A stretch of 64,000 bases of DNA from Phoenix dactylifera (taxonomy: Eukaryota > Streptophyta > Magnoliopsida > Arecales > Arecaceae): assembly GCF_009389715.1 (NCBI RefSeq), contig NC_052392.1, forward strand, positions 30,893,575-30,957,574. The letters run 5' to 3'. A program made the translations under genes and the position numbers. The notes beneath the pieces were generated by a model. The model was given only the letters and a program-made list of their open reading frames with translations, did no database searches and was not told the DNA's origin. Shown here piece by piece: positions 34,901 through 45,440 of this stretch (position 1 is its first letter; each line of letters opens with the position of its first letter).

Positions 34901-37900
34901 AACCTAAATACGAACCCCAACTAGGAAGATGGAAAACACACACTTGTGCCAATAGAAAACCTACACACAGACACATGATACTGGTGCCAATAGGAAACCT
35001 AAACACGCGCGTGTTGGCACATGTGCACACACACTCACGAGGAATACCGAGTGTTGGTACCATGAATTGACCTGTATCGATACTACATGCGTATGGCATC
35101 AGTATGGATACCGAAATCAATACTACGAACCATGCCAGCATCCACTCCGGCACACTATTCTGATTGTTTAATAAAAATGAATATTATTACGACTCATTCT
35201 ATTTGACAAAAAGAAATTCTATTTTAAATTAAGAATTTTTTTAGATACTAATAGGAAGAAGTAATGATTTAGATACTAATCAGAAGAGAGCATCTAATAA
35301 ATAATCCAAGGGGAGAGAAGGGTTTTATAAGATTGCAGAGGTGGCATGAAAAGATCAAATGATGAGAACAGTCAAGATTGGGAGCATCAAGCATATAAGG
35401 AGATGGAGGACAAATTCATACACCTTTCTTACAATTAAGTGAAAGGAAATGAAACTTTCCTAAACTTCCCCGCCCTCAGATGAAGATTGCTACTACCTTG
35501 GAAGAAAGGTGGGAGTTGTAGCAATGACCATCCTTCCTCCTAGAGCATTGAACACTACTGATAATGGTGGAAAACCAAAGCTTGGGTTCATTTTCATTTT
35601 TTCTACTCTAGTTATCCTTTTTCATTTTTTAAGATATTCCAAAACAAATAGAGATGGAGGCAAGACAAGGAGTGCTAGTTGCTTTAGGATGGGAGCCTCT
35701 CATCCATGCACCATGTGCACTTGATCAACCATGCACAACCGTGCACTCAAGACATGTCCAGGTGGGAAATAATGCTCTCCAACTTAAGGAAGCTCTAAGA
35801 ATAACTTAAGGTAAAAAAAGAGAATGAAAGTAGAATAAAAATATTATGCCTTTTCAGTAAAATATCTTTGTTCTATTTGTCATAAGCATTCATAAGCACC
35901 CGATTTTTTTTTGGTAAAAAATAATTGTCCTCCTCGGAAATAAAGGAGCCAAAAAATGGAATTTGATGAGATAAAGAAAAATGAACTGAAAAATGCAGGT
36001 TATTACCACCATCATTGTAGTTTATCCTGCGACCAACTGCAGCCTTAGAGAATAAGAGAAATTGATACCTGGACATATACACACACCTACACTATGTTAT
36101 CATTGCAAGGAGTGGTTTAACAATGGCAACCCAGTGCAGCGAGCTAAGTGTCCTTCGCTTGCCAACAGGTTGGTCAGCGGGTAATGAATTAACCTAGCCA
36201 GAGTCCAAGCATAACTAGGTAGTTTATCTAGAGTCTAGGGAAGGTAAATGTTAGGGAATAATTAACTCGTTGGAGGATATTTTCAAGATCAAGTATATAC
36301 TACAATATTTAGTCCTCATCTTAGTTGTGAAGAACTGGGCTTTAGAGGAAGAACTAGTTGATGGCTTTTGTCATCCTTGGGATATAAGGGGCATAACGAG
36401 ACTCGCTGATAATCTTTTTTAGGTTTCATTTCTATCTAAGAGGTGGTTGGGTGAAGCAGTGAGGTCAGGAATGGTTACTTTGTCAGGTTCATGGTGTCTT
36501 CAAACATTGGCATAGGGAAAAGGCTTCGCTAGAAAGTCTCCTACTATTAGAGTTGACGGATTTGGCTCTTCATTGTTGGAAGTAAAGATTTGGTGTTAGT
36601 TACTGGCCTCATGGATCTAGAGGAGTTGAATCAACATATTGCTAAGAGGCTACTGTTAGATGAGAGGATATTGTTAGTCTTGTGTGGACCTCCTTACATT
36701 ATGCCTAGGAGCATAATAATTGTGTTGGGTGATCACGTGTATGAATCTTCCCTAGAGGTGGAGAAATATTTTGTTTTCAGGCTAGGAAGGTTTAAGGGCA
36801 CAGGGGGTTGGCAAGCAAGATCGTATGACAAAAAAATTGGGAGGAAGCGTGTTTCAAAGCTTGGAAGGAGGAGAAGGAGAAGATTTCTATTGGTGGGCCA
36901 TTGGTGGTGTCAGAAGGTCTGAATCCATTTTGAGTTTTGTTATATGCCTAGGGTGACATAATCTTGACTTGATTCACCACCACAATGATGATTTTGTTGG
37001 TTTCATGTTACATATTGATAGAATGAAATAGTCTAGTTGCCACCTTTTACTCAAGATATAAAAGAAGTTTTATGAACTCTTCCTCCAACAATAACACAAG
37101 CTAAACACACTCTCAAGTTCAATTTCTAAGAACCAGAAAAATCATCATAAAAAGGTCATGATATAGCTTTATCTTGCACCAATTGCAACTTATCTGATGG
37201 AGATCAAGATAGGAGACAGTAAATTGCTATAGTCATAAACCTATTATAACTTTTTTTAATCAACTCTTTCCTCAGGTTTAGCAAAGAAGTTTGCCAAAAT
37301 AAACTTTACCATCCAACTATTGCAAGCATTCAAAAAATAATGCATGAAGTAAAATAGCTTGATTAAGTAAATTCATAACTCCTACCTGTAGCTGTGAAAG
37401 CTGGGCCATGAGAGTGGTTGCTTCTGTCTGAAGTGTCCGCACCTTTGTCTCAAGCTCACTAGTATAACGAATTCTCCTCTCCTTCGATCGAGCAGCAGAT
37501 TGCCTATTTGCAAGAATCCTACAATCCAAAAAACATAAAACGCACATTTGATATATAGTTTAGCATTACGATATTGACTTAAGAACAGTGAGGTCGCTAA
37601 AATACTAAAATATCCCATATCATATCAACTAGAGGAAAATTAAGTGGAAAAACCAGCGATATAACTAAATAAAACAAGGAGAAGGTCAAATTTAACAGAG
37701 AAAAATGTTCTCAGAAATCAGTCATGCAAATGGAAGAAAAAAAAAACAAATAGCAAACTAGGGAGGGAGTAGCGAACTCAACAATACCAATCGGATCAAG
37801 TATAGAAATCATGCTACTTTAAAGAAAATAGGGAAAAATCTAAGAACCGGAGACTTTATCAAATACAAAAGTAGGATGAAAAGGAGGAAAAATCAGACCT

Positions 37901-38542
37901 TTAAGCTCTCTTTGCGAGGGAAGCAGGGCATACATACCCTAATATCCACTATCCAAACAAATCAAGCAAATTAATCATACTATTTCAAGCAAAACCCACA
38001 AATTTTGAGCCCCAGAACCTCATCCAAACAAAAGTGTAAGAGAGGTCGGAACAAAAATCAGACCTTTTAGCTTTCTTGGGATCGATAAGCGCCAGCTCGG
38101 CGAGCTTGTCATCCGACATTACCTTCTTGGCCAAATCCAACCGCCCCGCCATCTCCCCCTCAAACGTCGAAATAGACCCGTCGACGGAGCCGCTGCGCCG
38201 ATGATGCGCCACCTTACCCAGGACCCCGCCGCCGGCCGACGGGCTCCGGAGTTCGAGGCCATCGAAGAAGGCACCATCGATCGACACGCTCCTGTGATGT
38301 CCAGCGGACCTGACGGACGACTCCGGCCCGCCAGCAGCGGTGGGGACCGGGATCGCGGCGTCGTCGTCGAGGGAGGGGAAGTCCACGTCGTCGAGGGAGA
38401 AGTCCGGATCGGAGTCGAAGAGGAGGTTGTCGGGGAGGTGGAGGATGGTCTCGGAGTGCGCCCGGCGGTGGCCGGAGCGGCGGGGGTTGGGGCCGAGACG
38501 CGGGTCCGAGCGGTGCGGGTCGGTGGGGCGGTTAGGGTCCAT
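31940..38542 (-). CDS. VIP1-like: Group I bZIP transcription factor, VIP1-type
   Basis: There are four coding exons: 38064-38542, 37386-37518, 32884-32968 and 31940-32184. All introns are GT-AG and the phases agree, giving 313 aa. The basic region [18 protein letters not shown] has the group I lysine (N164-x7-K172). Zipper heptads are L182, L189, L196, L203, L210, L217 and M224. Upstream, [15 protein letters not shown] and three HxRxxS motifs (ending at S30, S87 and S119) match those known in Arabidopsis VIP1 as phosphorylation/14-3-3-binding sites that control nuclear entry after osmotic or mechanical stress. The C-terminus ([12 protein letters not shown] ... QDPMDFM) also resembles VIP1 (...PSYMDF). 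I chose the ATG at 38542 because it aligns with family starts and a TATA-like box lies at about 38606-38618; the frame is open to 38656. Intron 2 is 4.4 kb. Rice RF2a/RF2b are in the same group. Confidence 0.92.
34085..34317. mobile_element. Tourist-like (PIF/Harbinger-type) MITE in bZIP intron 2
   Basis: The terminal inverted repeats are GGCTGCATTTGATTG and, inverted, GGCTGCATTTGGTAG. The flanking trinucleotides are TTA (left) and TTC (right), which fits a 3-bp TWA-type duplication with one change. The 233-bp interior is non-coding, with TTAACC/GGTTAA words. Confidence 0.65.
35040..35155. repeat. Degenerate GTACC/GATACC-rich element fragment in bZIP intron 2
   Basis: It contains TACCGAGTGTTGGTACCATG, CTGTATCGATACTACATGCG and GGATACCGAAATC-like words resembling the GTACC-rich elements at 2.9 and 4.5 kb. 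No clean ends. Confidence 0.35.
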
Positions 38543-38599
38543 GGCTGCAGTCCACCGGAAGGGCAGCTGGGGGAAGGGTAGGTGGACATGATGACGACC

Positions 38600-38622
38600 A
38601 TGATGTAAGCATTTATAATGGC
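38600..38622 (-). promoter_or_regulatory. TATA-like element of the VIP1-type bZIP gene
   Basis: The minus strand reads GCCATTATAAATGC at about 38607-38620, roughly 70 bp upstream of the chosen ATG. It would place the TSS after the alternative upstream ATG at 38656, which supports the start at 38542. Confidence 0.4.
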
Positions 38623-38639
38623 AACAAGACAATGCATCA

Positions 38640-39060
38640 AACCGGAAGAATATCAATCAGACAAGTATATCCATATCAGATGACTGTATCTACATTTATA
38701 TTTATTAAATAACATAAATCTAAATATAGATACATATATTAATTGGAGGTAAAAATTTTGAGTAAAAATAAATATAAATAAAATGGATAGTAAATCACGT
38801 GATATATTTCAATTAAAAATTCATAAGTATTATATAAAATTACAAATAACTATAAATAGAATTGGATATTTGAGATACGGATTGTATAGCTCTCTATTTA
38901 TTTTTATTTTTTTTACAGATATAGATATAAATATCGATATTAGTCAGATACTCAAATTTTTATCCATATCCGAATAGATTGAAATACGATAATGATCTTA
39001 ATCAGGACGGATATTATCTGGTTCACTTTTACCTCTACATTGAACCCAATAAATTTGTTA
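38640..39060. repeat. AT-rich dispersed repeat (GATATAAATATCGATA type)
   Basis: The segment from about 38925 to 39010 (AGATACTCAAATTTTTATCC, then CCGAATAGATTGAAATACG and GACGGATATTATCTGG) matches about 59870-59960 with substitutions. It lies directly upstream of the bZIP gene. The family is not identified. Confidence 0.55.
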
Positions 39061-40950
39061 AAGAAAAAATATTAAACCCAGTATAAAAGTGGAGAAGTTA
39101 TATCTTACATCATGTGCTCCATTTAGTGGTGCACCACACTAAAAATGAATTGTTGTCCTCCTCACTTCATGTAGTGCACCATAGATGTGGTGCATGTTGT
39201 ATAGAACTAATTATTAGATGGGTCAGATCCACCGTAGATATGAAGTGAATTTAAATTTATATAGTTTTTATGTGGATATGTGTGATTTTTCCGTAAACAA
39301 CCTGGGATTCAATGGGATTTCATCTGATACATGGATCGCAAGTCATGTAATGCACATCACCGATGCATGATGCAATCATATCATGGGATTTAATTTGATG
39401 CGCACCTCCTCTTGTTCCACATCAATCTAGATTCTTGCGACTATGTGCATTTCTATGTAAATGATAATTTTTTTTCATTATCACCAATAAGTCCATCCTA
39501 TTAGTTCGAGCTTATGTTCGAAGATGAAGATCCAAAGCTGAGAATTCGCATTACGCCATAGAACAAGATAACTAACGGATTCCATAGGAAGAGAACGAAG
39601 AATCGGGATGAAGACTAAGAACTATACCGACTTTAGCCACCGAACCGATACGTTGTTTGTTCGTTCGGTAGTCTTTGTTAGGTTTTAGTGAAAAGCCAAA
39701 GAAGGTCGTGAACTACCAGCTAAAGAAGTGGAAGAAAGTCCCTAACTTCAAATAAAGAGCCCTTTTCGCGCATTTAGGGACCCCTTGTACCCTTCCTCAT
39801 CTAATTTAGGAAAGTCCACTTTTTGATTAGCCCATTCTAGACATATTTAGAATGAGGAGCTAGTCAACGCCAACCCTTTTTCCGATAGAGGAGGAGTTAA
39901 GAGCTCGACCCAGGCCTCTTCCTTTGTCCGAGAGATCCAAGAAGTAGGAAAAAATATTTTTGTTTAGATAAGATTAGATTCAAAATATATTATCTACTAT
40001 TATTTTTGACCTAACATGTGGTCATTGGCCTCCTAAGTGGGCGGTAATGTTGCACATTGCCACACTCATAGGCCCATCATAAGAGCCAATTGCATTGCAT
40101 AAGGCATAGGTAAGGATTCACATGGACCACATCGTCGCAAATATTTTTTTTTTTAAAAATGATATTGTCCCAAATATTTTTTTGAAAAGAATATTGATCA
40201 CTCAAATGAGAAGCTTGATTATTTGCCGAAGCAATAAGTAGCTAAAAAAATCTAAAATACATGTTCAAACTAATTCTAATTATATTCAAATAATTGTACC
40301 TACTTAGAAAGAAAAATATAATATGCTGAATAATATTGTACAACAATATTGCCTTTTTCATAATTATTCATAACTTTTCTATAATCATTTTTTTAAAAAA
40401 ATATGCAATAAAAAATGATAATGGAGAAGAAAGGGCATTCTGTGCTCAAGTTAATATTTACCACATAAACAATTATTCTTTCTAGCTAACAAAAAGAAAT
40501 AAATTTAAAAATATTATTTCACTTGGATCATATTTTTATGTTTGCCAACCTAACCAATCTTGTATGACCTAAAGTATGCAATGGAGAATCAGGGTGTTGG
40601 TGGACGCAAAAGATTCGGGATTATATTTTGGAGGATTGGAGCATTTTTATTCCCCTTGAAATTAGAATAGGAATGGAACTCTTCTCAACCAAATGACTGA
40701 AATGCAAGTCACTTATTCAGCAATCCATGAGCAAAACTGTGCCCCCTATAACAAATGTGCTTCTATATATCATAAACTATCAGCTTCTTATGGAGAATGG
40801 TGTTTTTGTACTCAACTAGGTGTACTTTAAGTTAATAAAGCAATGGAAGAGAGAAGTAAAGGCAATGGGAGAAAATAGCATTAGGAGTTGTTACCCTCTT
40901 TAAGTGTTGTCAGCATAGAAAACATTATAGGATGTGAACATAAGCATGTT
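39061..40950. other. Intergenic, no gene recognised
   Basis: Mostly AT-rich. A more balanced-GC block at about 39490-39950 looks different in composition from its surroundings but has no ORF I recognise. Confidence 0.4.
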
Positions 40951-40959
40951 TAGTTTGGA

Positions 40960-41222
40960 AGGGGACCTACCCCTCTTACTTGATATTTGGAGGAGCACGA
41001 GGGAGTGTATTTCCTAGATGGCTAGACATATCTACAATGAGGCAAACAATGTTGCAGACCGGGTTGCCTTTTTTGTGGCGGAACATTCCGAAGAAGTGTT
41101 TTGGACTGACTTGTCAGCTGTCCTGATCGTGTTTCGTGATATTCTATTTTCTGACTTTATGAAATATATCCATAGTAGATATGTATGAACCGTCCGCTTT
41201 ATTAAAAAAATAAAAAATAAAA
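40960..41222 (+). mobile_element. LINE 3' end relic
   Basis: One frame reads MARHIYNEANNVADRVAFFV then AEHSEEVFW and LSDFMKYIHSRYV (about 41020-41185). This is the RNase H C-terminal segment and 3' terminus seen in the other LINE fragments, followed by an A-rich tail at about 41205-41222. Confidence 0.55.
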
Positions 41223-41261
41223 AAGTGAAAACATAGAAGCATGTCGAGTAATTTGCTTCCT

Positions 41262-41745
41262 GAACCCTTTTTTCCTGGAAAGTTTACCAATCATTATAAA
41301 TAGGATAATTGGAATCAATTCAAGAGAAACAAATAATACATACTGCAAACATAATAGGGTGCCTGCCATTTTTAACTGCATAAATGGAAAAGCAGTTGTT
41401 GTATCCACTGAAAGTCCCAAAAAGCTTTTTCTTCTCATCCTTTTTTTCTGGTAAGTTAATCTCTCTCATGAAAAATACATTTCTCAAATTGAATAGGGTG
41501 CCTGCATAAATGGAAGAGTAATTGCTGTATTTGCTGAAAATTCCAAAATGTTTGTCTTCTAATAATCGTTTTTTTTCTGGGTAGTTTATGATCTCTATCA
41601 TTATAAATAGCATGATTGGATTCAATTCAATAGCAACAAATAATGCATACCTCAAATGGAAGAGGGTGCCTGCTATTTTGAACTGCATAAGTGGAGGAGT
41701 AGTTGTTGTATCTCCTGAAACTTCTAAAAAGTTTATCTGGAACTG
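41262..41745. repeat. Degenerate tandem repeat, three units of about 150-170 bp
   Basis: The words AGGGTGCCTGC (about 41355, 41498, 41666), CATTATAAATAG(G/C)AT and TTGTTGTAT(C/T) plus TCC recur in order. Unit 2 is internally deleted. No function inferred. Confidence 0.6.
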
Positions 41746-42569
41746 GAACATGAATACATGCATTTTTCAAGCAATACTATAACCAAGAATTTTGATCAAT
41801 TTGAATTCCCTAAAGGCACCATAGCGAATCAATTTTACTTGAATTAAAAGATGATATAATAAGTAGAAGTTTCTGATCAACATAGTTGGAATGCACATCC
41901 ATTGTTCTATTCATACAATGACCCTGAACAGGCTTGGGTTTAGTGGCTCTAAATATACACAATGGCCACCAGTATGCAGTCTTAAATATATCCACATAAG
42001 GTTCAAGAGAAAAACAGTAGTTGTGAAAATTAAGAAATCTTTGATTGTATCAACATGCCAATATGATTCACTTTATTTTATTTATTCATCATGTGATTAT
42101 CTTGTTCTCCATTATATTCGTTTCAGAGAAACTACTCAATTATCTTTGCATATATAACCCTTGCATGATTTGTATCAAACGTTAATTACATAGTTCATTA
42201 ACGTACCAGATAATCACAGTAATGCTAGGCTAGTTTCCTACCTTTTCAAGCATATGTTCATTACTGATTGATTGAGATTTTACATATGAAACAAATGATT
42301 TATCTTATAGTCCTATTCTTCCCAGAAAAACAAGTCTAATAGAGGTGAATGCTCTCCCTTACTGGTCTAGCTTCCTTAAACTACACTCTTTAACTCTCTT
42401 TTTCACACAACTAATTTAGCTATGAAGAGCACATTTCTAAAGAACCATATTGTTGAATCTAATAGAAAAAGGAAAGGATTGGGACCTCTTTTGAATATAT
42501 TTTTTTTCATTAAACTCTTTTGGATGGTTGCACCACAATCCACCTCTACTATGGACACCAACCATGCAT

Positions 42570-42662
42570 TAATATAAAACCCTCCCCATGGGGCGTCTTT
42601 CATGACCTCCCCTCCTTTCCTTCACCTTTTTCTTGTATCTCTTAGCCCATTTGTCTCTCTCC
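42570..42662 (+). promoter_or_regulatory. TATA box and leader of the VTL-like gene
   Basis: AATATAAAAC at 42571-42580 lies about 85 bp upstream of the ATG. A CATGCA word lies directly before it at 42563-42568; CATGC is the core bound by the iron-deficiency regulator IDEF1 in grasses, but one hexamer is weak evidence. Confidence 0.4.
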
Positions 42663-43509
42663 ATGGATCACAACGAAATCAAGCTCGCAATCGATGGCAT
42701 CGAAGGCCAAGATGACGACCAAGAGGTGTCAAACTACTCCCAGAGAGGCCAGTGGCTGCGAGCTGCGGTCCTCGGAGCCAATGATGGGCTTCTCTCGACT
42801 GTTTCCCTGATGATGGGAGTTGAAGCAGTGAAAGATGACGCCAAGGCCATGATCATTTCAGGCTTGGCCGGCCTGGTGGCCGGGGCTTGCAGTATGGCAA
42901 CTGCAGAGTTTGTTTCAGTGTACTCATTGTACGACATCGAAGTGGCGCAGATGAAGAGGGAGAAGCAGGCAAAGGGTGATCATAATGGTGAGAGCATCGA
43001 TGAGGGAAACAGAGATCGCCTTCCAAGCCTGGTGAAAGCGGCAGTAGCATCAGCCTTGGCCTTTTCTGCAGGGGCGATGGTGCCGCTACTGGCTGCAGGG
43101 TTCATAAGAAGTTATGAGGTGAGGTTAGGGGTGGTTCACTACAAAAGAAGGAATAACTCCGGCGCTTTTTTTGGTCTTTTTTTGGTCTCTACCGACGCTT
43201 ATAAGCGTCGGCGAATTTCCAGCCCACGCGACCCAAAGCGTGGGTCAGACGTCGGGCAGGTGGGCGTGGGTCCGGTTTTTGCCGACGCTAAGAGAAAGCG
43301 TCGGCAAAAACAGGGATTTGCCGACGCTAATGAAAGCGTCGGCAAACAGGGCTTTCCCGACGCTTTAAGCGTCGATAAAGCCCAATCCATTTTTCGTTTT
43401 CGCCGACGCTTTAAAGCGTCGGCAAAAACAACTTTCCCGACGCTTTAAAGCGTCCATAAAGCCCAACCAGTTTTTCGTTTTCGCCGACGCTTTAAAGCGT
43501 CGGGGATTG

Positions 43510-43815
43510 CTATTTTTTTTAAAGCTTCCACCGCGACCTCGCCCGCAGCGGCGAGAGTCTGGCCGTCGGCTTGGTCGGGCGGGGGGTAAGGAGGTGGGTT
43601 TTCAGGGGTAGGGGGAGGGGGGAAGTGGTCGCAGTAGTCGAGGGTTTCGGAAGGAGGAGGAGGGTTTGAGGCGACGGATTGGAGGGTTAAATAGATGCTT
43701 GCATTCCGTTCTCTTCGATCTCTGGGTTGAGGGAGGAGGGATGAGAGAGAGCGCGCGGTGGCTTCTGACACAAGCTCGTTGGCTTCCAACGCCTTTGGAG
43801 TTTGGAGAGGTCCTG
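43510..43815 (-). other. Possible captured host-gene fragment inside the CACTA element
   Basis: A 114-codon minus-strand frame (43445-43789) starts MEANELVSEATARSLSSLLP and continues with a proline-rich SETLDYCDHFPPPPTPENPP. The pyrimidine-rich sequence before the ATG resembles a plant leader. Its composition differs from the palindromic ends. I do not recognise the parent gene. It could be non-coding filler. Confidence 0.3.
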
Positions 43816-43887
43816 GCTTCCGACGACGCTTTTTAGCGTCGTCTTAGGCCCGCAACTACCCCGACCCTTACAAGCGTCGTCTGTTGC

Positions 43888-44053
43888 CGACGCTTGTTAA
43901 AAGCGCCGGCAAATGTTGACGCTAGGCTAAAAATTGCCGACGCTTTAAAAAAGCGTCGGCAAAAAAGCGTCGACGCTTGTTAAAAGCGTCGGTAAATGTT
44001 GACGCTAGGCTAAAAATTGCCGACGCTTTAAAAAAGCGTCGGCAAAAAAGCGT
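43888..44053. repeat. 83-bp tandem duplication in the right subterminal zone of the CACTA element
   Basis: CGACGCTTGTTAAAAGCG and the following 65 bp are repeated from 43971, with two or three differences (for example GCCGG against GTCGG). The unit includes two hairpin-forming GACGCTT/AAGCGTC pairs. Confidence 0.85.
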
Positions 44054-44298
44054 CGTTAAAATCCACTTTTTCTGTAGTGGTTGCGGCTGCCGCGAGTGCG
44101 GCGCTGGTGGTGCTTGGCTGCCTGGGGGCGGCACTTGGCCGTGCTCCGGTGGGGAGGTCTTGTGTGAGGGTGGTGGTGGGGGGTTGGGTGGCCATGGCAA
44201 TGACTTTTGGCCTGATGAAGCTCTTTGGCTCCAGGAATCTCTGAGGAGCATCGGCAGGTCTTCAGTTTGGATGGGCATTATAGGGGGTCTGAATTGTC

Positions 44299-44324
44299 AA
44301 ATCTCTCTCTCTCTCTCTCTCTTT
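44299..44324. repeat. (CT)n microsatellite in the 3' flank of the VTL-like gene
   Basis: An uninterrupted TC/CT run of about 12 repeats, 55 bp after the stop codon. Confidence 0.8.
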
Positions 44325-44329
44325 CTGTG

Positions 44330-45280
44330 GGGAGGTAATACGGATGTTATGGAGTGAGGATAAAGGTTTATTCATGTCATTTATGTGGACTGATGCAACA
44401 AATTTCTTGGCTTTATAAAGCTTATTTGATGAGTATATTTGTTTACTAAATACACCTGACTTGTGGTAATCTCACACGAGCCCATTTGTTTTGGCTGGGG
44501 ACTCATCGAAGTATTTATAATTGAATTTAAATTTTTAGCCCAATGAAAGCAGCTTAAATAAAAAAAAATATGTAAGAATTCATGCAGGGTACATGTTTAA
44601 TCCAACATTAGCGATGCATTGGATCGATCTTGGATATTTATATGGCGCCAAAAAATCGAAATAATACTTTTTATCCAACTTTTTTAGATGATATTCTCGA
44701 TCATTGCACATATGAAATGAACTTAGACTAGCTTATTTTTAGGTTAACCTGGATTAACTTATTGTTGTCATTACTCTCTATATCCAGACATAAGAGAGGT
44801 GTAGCCCTGCAGCAATCAAAAGTTAGAGAGCACATTTACAGTACAATATAAGCTCATAAAAATGTCGAACCATGAAATATGACATAACCTGCTGCCCTCC
44901 TTTTTTTTCCACACATGCTTTGGTTCTAGTTTAGCAATAAAGCTTACATTCTGGGAGCCACCACCTAATTTGGCTCCCCAAGCACCTTTATTTTTGGGTA
45001 AACAACATACACTCCACAAGCCCCGTTTGCTGAAAATTGGATCCACAAAGCCCCCTGCATGCCACATACACCATAGACGAGCATCTACGTACGACTTTAT
45101 CATGCCAGTGATCTTTTCCAGAGGCACCTCAGTAGGATTTGACACTTGTATCTAATTCAAACAAATGACAAGAATACCTGCCACCTTTTGCTAATGCTAT
45201 CACAAATTAATTCTATCATCATATTCTACTAACAAGGTATATATATAAACACCTCTCCCACAGCACCTTTTGCAAAACTT
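44330..45280. other. Intergenic; one unassigned minus-strand frame
   Basis: A minus-strand frame at 44816-45145 (NPTEVPLEKITGMIKSYVDA and following) is open for 109 codons but matches no family I know. A perfect TATATATATAAAC at about 45239-45251 lies just upstream of a LINE fragment, and I see no host gene for it. Confidence 0.3.
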
Positions 45281-45284
45281 AACT

Positions 45285-45440
45285 ATGATGAAGTGTTTAG
45301 AGGCAGCGAGGAGCTGGATTTCTCATTTGGGGTCGGATCGGTGTTTTATGCTAGTTCTACATGCCGAATTACGTGCTGCTTGGGAGGGCTTTCAGACTAC
45401 TCTCGCATGCATGCTTCCAAATTTTTTCTCGAAGAACGTA
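45285..45440 (+). mobile_element. LINE RNase H fragment
   Basis: Broken frames give SWISHLGSDRCFMLVLHAEL then RAAWEGFQ, the RNase H motif region (ELRAAWEGL) of plant LINEs. No poly(A) tail found close by. Confidence 0.4.

Larger units (their letters stand above)
43137..44079. mobile_element. Non-autonomous CACTA (EnSpm/CMC) transposon, 943 bp
   Basis: It starts CACTACAAAAGAAGG and ends CTTTTTCTGTAGTG, an inverted CACTACA-type terminus. GTT flanks it on both sides (43134-43136 and 44080-44082), the 3-bp duplication expected of this superfamily. Subterminal zones are packed with palindromic units of the form GCCGACGCTTTAAAGCGTCG (about ten at 43190-43510 and 43820-44050). The middle (about 43510-43800) is different GC-rich sequence with a 114-codon frame on the minus strand. 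No transposase is encoded, so it must depend on an autonomous relative. Confidence 0.92.
42663..44244 (+). pseudogene. Vacuolar iron transporter-like (VTL / nodulin-21-like, CCC1 family) gene split by a CACTA element
   Basis: The two coding parts are 42663-43136 (158 codons) and 44083-44244 (54 codons including stop). Without the element and one GTT copy they form one uninterrupted 211-aa frame. The signature SQRGQWLRAAVLGANDGLLS and DIEVAQMKRE are typical of plant VTL proteins. These move Fe2+ into the vacuole or influence iron balance and lack the long metal-binding loop of VIT1. Membrane segments are about 31-56, 62-88, 123-148, 159-177 and 184-205. As it stands, translation from the ATG reads through 158 native codons into about 103 codons of element sequence and stops near 43448, losing the last two membrane segments. 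The gene appears intronless, as VTL genes usually are. I found no in-frame splice across the element at its obvious terminal sites. Confidence 0.88.

Noticed and set aside
38543-38656. Upstream ATG extending the VIP1-type bZIP by 38 residues
   Set aside because: The extension is histidine/cysteine-rich and unlike family N-termini, and a TATA-like box lies within it; the start at 38542 matches the family better.
39490-39950. Balanced-GC block suspected to be organelle-derived DNA
   Set aside because: The composition stands out, but I recognise no plastid or mitochondrial gene in it; a search against organelle genomes would decide.
45236-45300. Strong TATA box as promoter of a gene at 45270-45535
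   Set aside because: The downstream frames read as a LINE RNase H fragment with frameshifts, so the TATA run is probably chance AT sequence.
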